Assembly (NCBI GenBank): GCA_004154925.1
Contig: QJNS01000015.1
Coordinates: forward strand, 310,001 to 374,000
Direction of reading: 5' to 3'
Length of the DNA stretch: 64,000 bases
Origin: Monosporascus cannonballus
Lineage: Eukaryota > Ascomycota > Sordariomycetes > Xylariales
Made by a program: the position numbers and the translations under genes. The number at the start of each line of letters is the position of its first letter. Position 1 is the stretch's first letter. Positions 39,965-49,520 of this stretch are shown here, piece after piece. Under the pieces are notes generated by a model, which saw nothing but the letters and a program-made list of their open reading frames with translations, made no database searches and was not told the DNA's origin.

Positions 39965-40430
39965 CTGGGAAGCTTGGGCCGGATTATTTTGGCCCCTCAC
40001 TGTCCCACAATTTCGTTGAAGATGCTAAGCCTAAAGCGGAATCCAACCAGCGCTAAAACGTATAATCCCCAAGAGATCTTTCCAGTTAGTGCTGTACACG
40101 CCTGGTATTTTTGGCTTTTCTATATTACTGTATGCTTACGATAATTATAGTAATAGTGGCTAAAGCTTAATCCAATATTGGCCGTTATAGGAGTATGTTA
40201 GATGTATTTCCCATACAATCTGTATGCAGGATAAGTTATAAGTTTTCAATAGGCGAAAAAGGATTTAGAAATGTTTGGGATGTACAGCACTAATTGCAAT
40301 GATCCCGGAATACGCACTGTAGCTTCTCCTGCAGAAGCTGATTGGGTCAATATGGGTGACGAAAGAAAGAGCGCCTTCAGAAAAATTGTGGTAGCTAACG
40401 CCATGTCGCCCTAATAGATACCTGATTCGT
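39965..40430. mobile_element. Composite of nested small elements upstream of the GFA gene
   Basis: Both ends match the foldback element at 26,385-26,871 read in reverse: GGGCCGGATTATTTTGGCCC at 39,976 and TAGCTAACGC...TGTCGCCC at 40,394-40,416. There these two blocks are contiguous; here about 390 bp (about 40,003-40,392) lie between, bounded by CCCACAATTT and AAATTGTGG. So an insertion has split an old copy. Confidence 0.6.
40086..40293. mobile_element. 208-bp MITE with perfect 13-bp inverted ends
   Basis: TTAGTGCTGTACA at 40,086-40,098 and TGTACAGCACTAA at 40,281-40,293 are perfect inverted repeats. TA at both borders could be the target duplication. No coding capacity. It is nested within the ~390-bp insertion. 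Confidence 0.65.
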
Positions 40431-40596
40431 CAAGAGATAGAGTTGACGTAATCCACATAAACCCAATACGACATCAATACCGGTATGTCTTTCCGCCTGT
40501 AGGATCCACGTCCACTAAAATCCCCATTACGCATCTTTTCCCTTTTCCCTCGTAAATAAAAGTTTGACAGAAAAGACATTGGTCAATTGCTAAAGT

Positions 40597-41960
40597 ATGA
40601 TAATGACAAAAGCTGCCTCAAAGTCGATAAGCTGCTATTGCGGTACCGCTGTACAGATAGTTTCGCTTCAGCCTAATGAAGCGCCAGGTCCCCGAGCGCT
40701 TAATCTGTGCCATTGTACTAACTGCAGACACAACACTAGCCTACTTTGTGTCTCATACATCAGAATTCAAGGGTCTCCTCGCCTAGACGGTCTTGTGGCT
40801 TACCAGTGCTTGCCAGGCGAAGAAAATCAATACGGGGACATCTCCTCTCGACATAAACCGCAAGGCTGCCTGTCCGAGCCTGTGACTTAAGGAACGTTTC
40901 AGGGTTACTTTTGTGGGAAGTGTGGATGTCATATGTTCTGGCGCTCTGTAAGCTTGGACGATGAGAAAGGTGTGTCGAGCGTTGATGGAGATACATGGGC
41001 CGTTGCAAGTGGTGTTATCTTGGACGATGCCGATCAGGATCTGGATGGGCATTCGGTTGGTAGTGCAAGTGGTGATGATGATGATGCAGTGTATGCGCGG
41101 CATGTCAACACGGCAGGTACCAAAGATGGAGGCCTATCACCATATATCGTAGAGGTCGATGGGCGCAAGCTAGAAGTTCATGGACACTGGGGTACACCGC
41201 CGCCGTTCCCCAAAGGGCACTCCGCGAGCCTGAAAATTCCATTGCCAGATAATGGGTAAGACGTGCTGAACGCATCCTGTCATTGCAAGCTAGTGCGCTT
41301 TCATGTCACGCGTCCCAACGGGGCAAGTCGCCGCCCAAAGTCTACTTTCCCGGATCTCATGGTTCCATACACCAACCCAGTTCTCTCCGAGCAGGAGAAG
41401 ACCATAGAGCTCCTCAAGAACCCAGGGGATGTGAAATGGTGGCCTCGACCACCGCTGACGCCAGCGACTGCCGACCCAAATTCCGATACTAATGCCGTGC
41501 ACTACCTCGCAGGTACATGCGCATGCCGTTCTTGCCGGCTAATCAGCGGCTTCGAGATCCAAACCTGGGCTTTTGTGCCGCGATGGAACATATGGTTTCA
41601 CGTCCCAGCCTCGTCGGAGCCGGGCTCGTCCGTTGCAGCGGAGGATAGTGTGGTACAACTCGGTTTCGCTACTTTATCAAGTGGAATACTGAAGCTTACG
41701 AGAGCACACCCGGGGTACTGCGCGAGTTTTGTCCACGTTGTGGCGCAACAGTGTTGTGGCATGCTAGATGGCGGCCGGATCTGATTGATGTCAGCGTAGG
41801 GCTTTTCGATGCCCCAGAAGGATCAAGGGCTGAGAAATGGATGGACTGGTGGTCCGAGAGAGTTAGCTTCATTGAAGAAGTTACGAACGGGAGAAGGGGG
41901 GGAGTCTGCGAGAAGAGTAAAGGCCCAGGTCAAAGCTCTGGACAAGGGGCTAAGAATTAG
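40597..41960 (+). pseudogene. Two-domain GFA/CENP-V zinc protein, disrupted
   Basis: Two consecutive GFA folds (glutathione-dependent formaldehyde-activating enzyme family, zinc bound by Cys) on one strand. Domain 1 has CYCG at residues 13-16 and LCHCTNCR at 37-44 from the ATG at 40,597, then YFCGKCG near 40,906-40,926. Domain 2 has SCHC near 41,275-41,286, GTCACRSCR near 41,515-41,541 and EFCPRCGATV near 41,722-41,751, then LIDVSVGLFD and WWSERVSF. So every Cys motif is present, but the frame has TAA at 40,888, TAA at 41,257 and a frameshift between about 41,660 and 41,700. Both stops could derive from CAA. An intron removing the first stop is conceivable (TTTCAG acceptor at 40,900-40,905) but no donor in phase fits well. 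Such tandem GFA proteins are known, uncharacterised fungal proteins; the reaction is unknown. It ends at TAG 41,960. Confidence 0.75.
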
Positions 41961-42074
41961 AGTAGAAGGTTCAACGAACCAAAAATAAACCGTGACCTTG
42001 AGCTCAAGAATATATGAGGTCGAAAAGAGAGGAGCTCTTCCGTAGACGTGATGAAACATCTAATACCTTAGCCT

Positions 42075-42902
42075 GTGAAGTATCCGAGTTCTTGTTACGA
42101 GATATTAAACAATAGTGATACTGTTCACGTCAGAACCCAGATGCCCTTGGAAATTCCAGCATATCATTTTCTCGGATTCCGGAGCTGGTTTATGAAGATG
42201 GAACGTCGATTAATCAGAATGCCGACATCGCCAGGACATTCCTTCAGGACCTTCCCCCACCAGTCCCGGACGTACCGAAACTACAAGAAACATGGTCAAG
42301 GCACCAAGGCCGAGTAAGAAGCAGACCGAGCGAACGAGCGCTTTCCAAGAGTAGTACTAGCAGCTTTGAGCAAGAAGGAATACTCCCGCCACGTCTGGAT
42401 GAAGCAGGAAGCGACGATGGCTCGAAAGGCGGTGGCGGTATGCGGCCACAAGTTTACAGAGCCATAAATATTTCATCCAGCACTTCGGTTCTATAGCCTG
42501 CTGGTTATGTGGGAAGACTTCGAGTAGCAGGCCAGCAGAGCAACTAGGTTTCCTGGCCCGTTCTTCGTAGCGGAGCTGATAGCGGTGTCGTACCCCTGGG
42601 AGCTCGTCAAGACGACTATCGTCAACCCGGCCGTGGGGACTTTCTTTCAGACGTGGCATAACTACTGGGTAAGTGTCGGCGCCACGGGTTAGAATGCAAG
42701 GGGCCGCGCCGTGCTTCTTCGACTCCACCACCCCTTGCCATCTTTATCGCGCATAATACACGGTCCGGTCCGGTCGACCACATCGGGTAGCCCCACCGAC
42801 CTGTTACGCTACTTGGAATTCGACCGGTCAAAGATAGGGGTAGCCTGCATGGTCGAGTTCCATGCCCTCTCGCGCGAGCTGGGCATTTCCTCGGGCAGAT
42901 AA
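42075..42902 (+). pseudogene. Unrecognised broken gene
   Basis: Coding-like plus-strand sequence. One register runs from 42,318 (EADRANERFPRVVLAALSKK start) through KEYSRHVWMKQEATMARKAV and FYSLLVMWEDF to PFFVAELIAVSYPWELVKT and VGTFFQTWHNYW at 42,668, then, after a good donor GTAAGT at 42,669, to GSPTDLLRYLEFDRS...SRELG ending at 42,902. It is interrupted by TAA 42,315 and 42,465, and TAG 42,525 and 42,690, all Gln-type. Upstream a different register (about 42,118-42,486, PELVYEDGTSINQNADIART) looks coding, which implies a frameshift near 42,300. I recognise no family. Composition suggests a soluble, aromatic-rich protein. Confidence 0.5.
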
Positions 42903-43044
42903 TATGACTATAATCAAGGAGATAGCTACCAAGGTACTTTACCTACCTACCTTCCTAATCAGATATATTCGTGCGGCGTGGGCGTGGCATATTTAGTCGT
43001 CAAAATTGCACCATCCTCTTCCAAATTCTCTCCCAACTCCTTTT

Positions 43045-43061
43045 GGGGGGGGGGGGGGGGG
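43045..43061. repeat. Poly-G tract (17 G)
   Basis: Seventeen G followed by TACCCCG. It lies between the ends of the broken gene at 42,902 and the lectin gene (3' end 43,099), in convergent intergenic DNA. Confidence 0.85.
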
Positions 43062-43098
43062 TACCCCGTCCCCGATTAAAACGCTCTTCTGATTGCTC

Positions 43099-44562
43099 TT
43101 ACTCGTTCTTCAGCTTATAGCTTCGCCGTGCATAATATGTGGCAATAAGGGTAGCTACTATCCCGACGACTCCAGTGGTCGTCCCGACGATCGCCATCTT
43201 GTCTTGAAGGGACATGCTCTCCTTGTCGTCTATTTTCGTCAATGTACTTTCCCCATCGGATGTGGATGCGTTCGTGGATGTGTTGCCTCCAACGGACCAC
43301 CGACCTCTGCTGTCCATGTCCGCGTCTACGACGATACCCCCGGACAGGTAGTAAACCGTCACACTCTTCGCCCACGTTACGGCTGCAACGGGGCCGCCTG
43401 GCACATCTTCCTCTGGCCAAGCGGGCAAGGGTTTCGGCTGACTGGCCCAGGTCCCGTCCTGGTACAGCAACTCCTCGACGTGTTTGGACTCGTTGACGTA
43501 GTAGAGCCGTCTGGATGATGGACTGGACCAGGCAACTGCGGCTAGCATTGGGTGGAAGTTGGAAGGGAGGTCTCCCCTTACGACAGTACCTTCTTTGTAT
43601 TGCATGTTGGCTAAAGATGGAATTCTCGTCACGCCAGTATAGCGGCACATACCCGATGACCATTTACCACTGGCCCAAGATATCTGTGAGAGGCTCCCAT
43701 CCACAACCATGTAGTACACCTGCAGGTTGGGTGTTCCGGGCTCTACCGAGACCGCGAGACTGGAATTGGCATGTGCTTGCTCTCCTATTTGGTAGCCAGA
43801 CGTCCAGCCGGACGAGGAATACCAAGCGAGCTCTGAGATGAAGGATCTGCTGCTGAGGTAATACACCCTAAGGCCCCAATCGCCTTCGGAGATCCTGACG
43901 TATGCCGCTGGGAGGCCCGACGTCGGTATCGTACGTACTTTGAACCTGTTGCTGCCCCAAGTGCAGGTGGCCCCCGAGCAGGAGATGGCGGGTTCAATGA
44001 TGTCGTCATCCGTGCTGAGGTAGTAGAGGCGGATCCACTTAGTTCATAGAAATTAGCTGTAAACTCCAGTCATGTTCGGGGCGATGCGCCTGCCGACTAG
44101 CATAGACTCAGCAGGTCGTGCATATACCGCGCGAGAGTAGGCGTGCTTACATTATCTCCGCTAGAGTCATACCATGAGACAGTAGCAAGGGGGGTTCTGG
44201 TTTCGCTTCGACCTTAAGTGGAATGACCTGAGTGCTGCCCTGCCAAACACCAGCTACGGACTGGCGGAAAAAAGAGCTTGCCGGACGCGTCTTGGGAGAA
44301 GAGTTGAATGGCTACTTCTCCACATGCAGACGCGGCAAGGGATACCGTCTTGGCATCGTTATGGCCGGGACCAGAGTTAGCCGTGGCAATGGAGAGTTGG
44401 GATACTTGTTCTGTTTGCGCTTGGTGTGCGGGTGTGTTTGGACGATAATCTAGCTCACCTCGGATCACCCTGGGAACTTGCCACAGCGGTAAATAGAATG
44501 ATCAGAGAGGCGAAAATCTTCAGGACGCCTCGCGCGCTGTTGAATGAGGAAGTTGTGCGCAT
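43099..44562 (-). CDS. Secreted, membrane-anchored fucose-lectin-like beta-propeller (possibly a recent pseudogene)
   Basis: From the ATG at 44,562 the product starts with a signal peptide (hydrophobic core IFASLIILFTAVASS, residues 16-30). Exon 3 (44,037-43,099, 312 codons) has repeated blades of the fungal fucose-specific lectin type: IRLYYLS, LRVYYLSSRSFISELAWYSS, LQVYYMVVDGSLSQISWAS, RRLYYVNES and VTVYYLSGG, each followed by a Trp-containing strand. Near the C-terminus a single membrane segment (VGTTTGVVGIVATLIATYY) is followed by a short basic tail. Intron 2 is clear: donor GTAAGC at 44,150, branch site GCTAAT at 44,057-44,052, acceptor at 44,038, phase 0 (GDN|WIRLYY). A donor GTGAGC at 44,458 suggests intron 1, but its acceptor phase is not solved. 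Exon 2 needs one fewer T at 44,268-44,273 and one more C near 44,190 to stay in the lectin frame; these compensate each other. Likely role: binding of fucosylated glycans at the cell surface. Confidence 0.72.
44038..44150 (-). other. Intron 2 of the lectin gene (113 nt)
   Basis: GTAAGC at the 5' end, GCTAAT branch point about 15 bases before the 3' CTAAG. Removal joins two lectin blades in frame. In-frame stops inside prove it is not coding. Confidence 0.8.
44453..44458 (-). promoter_or_regulatory. Putative 5' splice site, lectin intron 1
   Basis: GTGAGC follows codon 34 plus two bases (...GDP-AG). It ends the signal-peptide exon before an in-frame TGA. The matching acceptor is uncertain: a branch-like GCTAAC lies at about 44,381-44,376. 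Confidence 0.45.
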
Positions 44563-45115
44563 GATATCAGGCCCAGACTATCTCGGACGTGTATCGCAGT
44601 TCTAGAAAGGAGTAGATACGACAAGTTTCAGAGGTCTCGGAGAGATGGTTTCCGCTTGAGATCCGCAGCTTTCTCGACTTAATAGCACACACAGGAAGGT
44701 GGCTAGCCTAGCTGGCGTTCTCCACAGACAGCAGATACCGCGATTGAAGACTTTGCATGGCGGGCTGCTTCATTACGCCCGAGGCATTTGGAGTGTGGCT
44801 ACATACATCCTGCGCTGGCACCATATAGGGTGCGTCGGAAGACCACTCTGGTTCACCCGCCAGCCAGCCACAGAGCATCAAGAGCAACTGAGTGTCAGTT
44901 TGGTCGGCTCCAGTGCGCGCTATTACGTCCAATACAACTCGCCGAGCTGAGCGCTGTCCAAATCGTGACTAATCGAAGCGCAGAGCACCGCTTGTTCGGT
45001 CTCCCTAGGAAACCGGGGAAAACGCGGTGGGTGAAGGTTGCGGAGTGGCACCGCACACTTGTTCGGGTGTTTTGTATGGCTGGGAGGCAAGTTGTAATTT
45101 TTCGCTTATCTTGCC
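44563..45115. other. Intergenic DNA upstream of the lectin gene
   Basis: Normal-GC DNA. Several open frames overlap on both strands (plus 44,788-45,297; minus 44,932-44,708), but none has domain-like composition, so I take them as chance. The lectin promoter must lie here; no clear TATA box was identified. Confidence 0.5.
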
Positions 45116-45990
45116 TTAACGAATCTCCGGGGCCAATCTACATTCCAGACCGATGTGCAGAAAGTTGCAACCATCCTGTGCGTCGACCCCGATCAACTGC
45201 CCCTGCCCAATGGTATCCGTCCATCCGGAGAGCAGAATGGAGGCACGGTTTCTTTCATTTTGAAGCTATGGGCGGCATACTGGTTTCGTTGCTTTAAGTT
45301 TCGTTTTCTCGTAATCCGATACCTCCTTTCCCAGCAGCCCTCCTCTTTGCATTTGGTTAACTCGGCCAATAACAACCCGACCGGTATGAGAGTCGGTGGC
45401 CCCAGCTGCATTTCCTTAAGCTCGGGGATGTTGGATGGGGTGAATGGTTGCTCGTAATCCCAGATCGATTTTAGCAGGGCAACTGGGTCTGCCTGACGAT
45501 CGTCCATGCATAGCGTCCAGGCTAGAGCTCCCACCAGAGGAAAAAGAAGCTCCCGCAATTGGAGGCGTTGGAACAGTGGCTATCCCTGTCCTAGTAGTAC
45601 CGCTTGGACGTGGTCTCTCTTTATAAAGTCGTGGCGAGCGGCAAATTCTAACTCCTAGAAGATTCGCCTAAAGTTACGTAGGAAGGTGCTCGGGGACGAT
45701 TGTGACGATTTTGTGAGGAAAATCGAATGAGGGTCTGGGATTGTTACATTTGAGAGGAAGGCTGGATAATCGAGGAGCGCCTTGATAGATTTATGGACGT
45801 CGATCGGTATGGTGGCGTTGAATCCTACGTCGAAAAGTCCTTCTGGTGGGAATTTGGTGGGTAGCGAGGGAGGTAGAGGACCAGAAGGGGGTAGGGCGCA
45901 TCTGGCGGATGGCATATGGAACCTGCGGCGTAGGGATAAGTGGTACGGCTGGGAGCTAGAGATTACATTGCGCCATTGGCTGGCTTTTTA
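45116..45990 (-). pseudogene. Unrecognised broken gene
   Basis: A single minus-strand register from about 45,990 (or an ATG at 45,915) to about 45,205 gives about 240 codons of coding-like sequence: PPEGLFDVGFNATIPIDVHK, then FLRNFRRIF, then AARHDFIKRDHVQAVLLGQG, then LRELLFPLVGALAWTLCMDD and LLKSIWDYEQPFTPSNIPEL. It is interrupted only by two TAG codons (minus strand, about 45,657-45,655 and 45,585-45,583), each fitting a mutated CAG. A one-base shift near 45,205 moves the reading to GQLIGVDAQDGCNFLHIGLE, which ends at 45,116. No family is recognised; the PELKE/LLxSIWDYEQPF pattern may help a search. It runs parallel to the lectin gene. Confidence 0.5.
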
Positions 45991-46050
45991 TGAAAATATA
46001 GGATTGAATTAATGACTGTTTAGCGTAATAAAGTAACCTGGAGCAGCACA

Positions 46051-46536
46051 TAATAAATTGCTCTGACAATGAATACAGAATTTCACTTTAACGCGCGATA
46101 TATAAAAATAAATAATAAATTAATAAAAAATACTCATAATAAAAAAGCAGATACATTATAAAATTCTATTTTATATTAACTCAATTTCGAATTTTGCGCA
46201 AAGTAGATCTAGGTTTTAATTTTAATTTTAAAATTGAGTATAAATTTTAAACCGTTTTAAATATTACTTCTATATGTTTAAAAATTTAAAATTTCAATAT
46301 AAAATAATATATATATATTACGATAAAAATTATAACAAAACGTTTACTATGGTAGGGGTGTAGATAGGTAGTAATATTTATTTTTAGTAATATCTTTACT
46401 TGCTTATCATAAAATATTCGTCGCTGTAAAATATATAACTAAAAGGTTTATTAATGTATTCTAGACTGCTAACTTAATGCAAGGACTATTTGAGAACTTC
46501 GACTTCTTTACGTATCGGCAACCTGTCTTATTAAAA
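46051..46536. other. AT-rich border DNA right of the island
   Basis: Base composition falls abruptly near 46,050. No coding frame. TAAATTTTAAA-type low-complexity sequence. Confidence 0.5.
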
Positions 46537-46663
46537 TCAGGCTCTATTTTGAAAGTTGTAGCTGTATCTGCGGCGTAACTATAACTAAGTAACTTCTAAT
46601 ATTACGCTAACTTAATTTGTAAAAGATTTACAAAAATAACGAAACCTCTAAAATAAGGGCTAA
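46537..46663. mobile_element. MITE-1 copy (127 bp)
   Basis: It starts TCAGGCTCTATTTTGAAAGTT and ends ACCTCTAAAATAAGGGCTAA (inverted). Internal sequence (ACTAAGTAACTT...) matches the copy at 56,770. Confidence 0.75.
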
Positions 46664-46892
46664 TAATAAGTTATCATTTTTAAGCCTTAATTAATATTAT
46701 TAAATGTAAAATTTTTAATTTTCTAAAACAAAATCGCAAATAATTATAAAATAAAAGAAAATAAGAAAATTATATTTATACAAAGTTTTACAAGAATTCT
46801 TTTAGCAATATATAATTTTTTAAAAAATTGGAGTTAATTTAGTTAAAAAGTTAAAAAAAACCAAAGATTTTTAAATAACCCTGGTTTTAACC

Positions 46893-47207
46893 CAATACTT
46901 CTTTATAATTACGATAACAAAATTATTATATATAATATTTAGCTACAGATTTTTCAAAGGTAATTCGATATAAAAACCCATTTAATTATATTTTTGCTTA
47001 TAGAGATTATAATTATTAGGTTACAACTATAAAAGGGTTTCGGATTTAGTTAATTTTAATTTTTAATAATTGTAAAACGAAAATAATAATCCGTGCAGTT
47101 GAAATATTATTAAACCAATTTTCTAATATAAAATATATCATAAAAACTCGGTATATAATAATGTACTCAGTAATTATATTATTTCAATTATAAAAACATT
47201 ATAGTTG
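46893..47207. repeat. Dimeric foldback repeat, copy 2
   Basis: Two ~160-bp monomers with TTCTTTATAATTACGATAAC-like starts and inverted ends such as AACTATAAAAGGGTTTCGG. It lies about 230 bp right of a MITE-1 copy. Strongly mutated. Confidence 0.6.
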
Positions 47208-47873
47208 CCTATTTTTTAAACTTAAATTTAACCGTGTTAATTTTAATTTCTTTTAAAACAATTTGCAAAACTTCAATATATATAATACTTTATATTTAAT
47301 ATATATATAAAATATTAAATATGCCGAATTCAAGTCTATGATGTTATAATTATAAAAATATATTAAATTTAGTAGTTTTTAAAGGGTATATAATAAATTA
47401 ATATACGTAATGTTTATCTTAATTAGGATTTAAAAAGTTTTTCAAAATTACAAATATATATATCTACTTATATTTAATATATATAAAATATTGCAATTTT
47501 TCGATTCAAATTAATTATATAAATGAAAAATAGCATATACTTTATTAAGAAAAATATTAAATAAAATATTTTTATATAATTTTAACCTATATTTCGTTAA
47601 TCTGTGACGAAAATACGTTATTTAATTAAGTAATTATAACGCTTCGGTCTAAAATATAAAAATATATCAAAATAACAAATTAATAAAGACTTAAGTTAGC
47701 TAGAATAATCGGCGATAATTAAAGCTAGTTCAGAGCGTAATAAAACTAATTAGAAATATCGTATACGTAATTAAATTGGTTGTTAATATGTTTTCGATTT
47801 CTGTTGGTTTTCTTATCCGGCCCGTTTATAAGTACGGCTTTTTCAAAAGTACTTTTTATTTGCTTTACTAAAA

Positions 47874-48015
47874 TCAGATCTTACTTTAGAAATTATAACT
47901 GCGCTATAATTACGGTTATAGTTAAACCTTTCAAAAATTTATATTTTTATATACCAATTTAAATAAAACTGACGAAAGATGTACAAAAATATAAAAATTT
48001 CAAAATAGGGCTTAA
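47874..48015. mobile_element. MITE-1 copy (142 bp)
   Basis: Ends TCAGATCTTACTTTAGAAATT and inverted TTTCAAAATAGGGCTTAA. Mutated but alignable with the other copies. Confidence 0.65.
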
Positions 48016-48249
48016 TTGTAATTATACAATTTTAGGTTCGTTTGAAATAATTCTATATAAAATTTGGAAAATCTTATTTTAAAAAGTTTCAATATAATAC
48101 AAATAAAAATAATTCAAAAATAACCTAAAAATATATTTATATAGAGCTTTCAAAAGAGTTTTAACTATATATGTAATATTTTAGTCGTAATTATTTTCAT
48201 AGAAATATTAAGAAAATAAATTAAAATTTTCTTTTTAAGGAAATATTTT

Positions 48250-48570
48250 TTTCGGAATATCTTTATGGTTATAACATAATAACTATAATTCGTATAGCTA
48301 AAAATATAGCAAAACAGATTTTTTCTAAATTTAATTACTTTTAGAAAAGATGTAGCAAAATATTATACGGAATAATTACGTTATTATAATTACGAAAATG
48401 TTTCGAATTTGGTTAATGTTAATTTTCTTATGGCTATTATGTAATAACGATAACTCGTATATTTTAAAAAATAATTAAACGAGTTTTTTCTTATACCTAA
48501 TATATTAGAAAAACCAGGTATACAATAATGCGATTAGTAATTCTACTATTGCAGCCATAAGAATATCACA
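48250..48570. repeat. Dimeric foldback repeat, copy 3
   Basis: TTCGGAATATCTTTATGG at the start, an internal monomer junction near 48,410-48,422, and CTATTGCAGCCATAAGAATA at the end. About 235 bp from a MITE-1 copy. Confidence 0.65.
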
Positions 48571-48944
48571 GTTATTTATTCTCCAAATTTAAATTTGATT
48601 ATATTGAATTTAATTATTCTTAAAACAAATCGAAAATTTTTAATATATATATTACTTTATAAGAGATAAATATATAAAGTATTAAATTTATTAAATTATA
48701 CTGGGTCGGTTAAAATTTTTTATAAGGTTAAGTGTAGTTAATTAAAAAGAAAAAAAAATATAATAAGTGATTTCAGTAGCGAAAATTAAAAGGAAACTTT
48801 TATTTGCGAAATTATATTTTAAATTTCGTTAATTTATTACGAAAATATACAGTTTATTTTGTTGATTTATAATGTAATATATTAATATATTAAAATGCTG
48901 AAAAAACAAATTAGTATAAGCTTAAACGAATTAAGATAACTTTT

Positions 48945-49314
48945 TATAAGGATTGAAAAATTTAACTAATTATTAATTTTAATAGCACAGATTTATATTA
49001 ATAAAGGTATCCTAAAATATTAAATAATAAAATTATATAAGTATATTTTGTAATATTGAAATTATTTTAGAAGCGAAATTATATAATAAGTCAATATTAT
49101 TTAAGTTTATAAATACAAATATACTTATATATTTTTTTTAAATTGGAACCTTTTTATATTACTAATTTTGAATTAATTATATAATTAACTAATTTTATTT
49201 TGAAAAGTTTATATAGTTTTATATGTGAAAACATATAATAATTAACTTTATTTTAAATGTAATATAATTTCTTAACTTTACGGTTTTTAAAGCCTTAATT
49301 TGTTAAGTTGTAAT
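48945..49314 (-). repeat. Solo A-family LTR, heavily mutated
   Basis: Aligns with 2,692-3,083: TATAAGGATTG...TTTAACTAATTATTAA at the start and TAAAGCCTTAATTTGTTAAG then TTGTAATT at the end. There is no internal gypsy sequence on either side. Confidence 0.65.
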
Positions 49315-49520
49315 TGTGAGATAATGAGAGTGCGACGTTAGCTATAATACTAAAAGGTCAGCAATTCCAAACCCTTCTAGACTATATCAGCAATTAGTTA
49401 CCTTTCTTGATATTTGAAGACGTTTTGTTAGAATATATATGGGTCCTGTTCTAGCCCTTTTTGGCTATAGGGGGCTGCGTTATCTTACAGTAACGCGGTT
49501 TTTTTTCAGGATATCATTTT
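49315..49520. other. Less-mutated single-copy patch with a GCGTTA hairpin
   Basis: Balanced composition between AT-rich blocks. GCGTTATCTTACAGTAACGC at about 49,477-49,496 forms a short hairpin followed by a GGTTTTTTTT run. A Rho-independent terminator is not expected in a nuclear fungal genome; more likely the end of a transposon. Confidence 0.35.

Noticed and set aside
40760..41103. Minus-strand frames over the GFA gene
   Set aside because: Antisense shadows; the plus strand carries the conserved Cys motifs.
41257..41290. GTAAG at the second GFA stop as an intron donor
   Set aside because: The nearest acceptor would give a 34-nt intron and would delete the first Cys motif (SCHC) of domain 2, which must be coding.
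42357..42731. 124-codon minus-strand open frame
   Set aside because: Antisense shadow of the plus-strand coding relic, whose register has better composition.
43115..43663. 182-codon minus frame and several plus frames over the lectin gene
   Set aside because: Arg/Cys-rich shadows of the lectin exon in other registers.
44788..45297. 169-codon plus-strand open frame
   Set aside because: Overlaps the antisense relic at 45,116-45,990 and has Arg/Pro/Cys-rich composition without any domain pattern; taken as a chance frame in GC-normal DNA.
49477..49505. Rho-independent terminator
   Set aside because: The hairpin plus T run fits, but the window is fungal nuclear DNA, where such terminators are not used.
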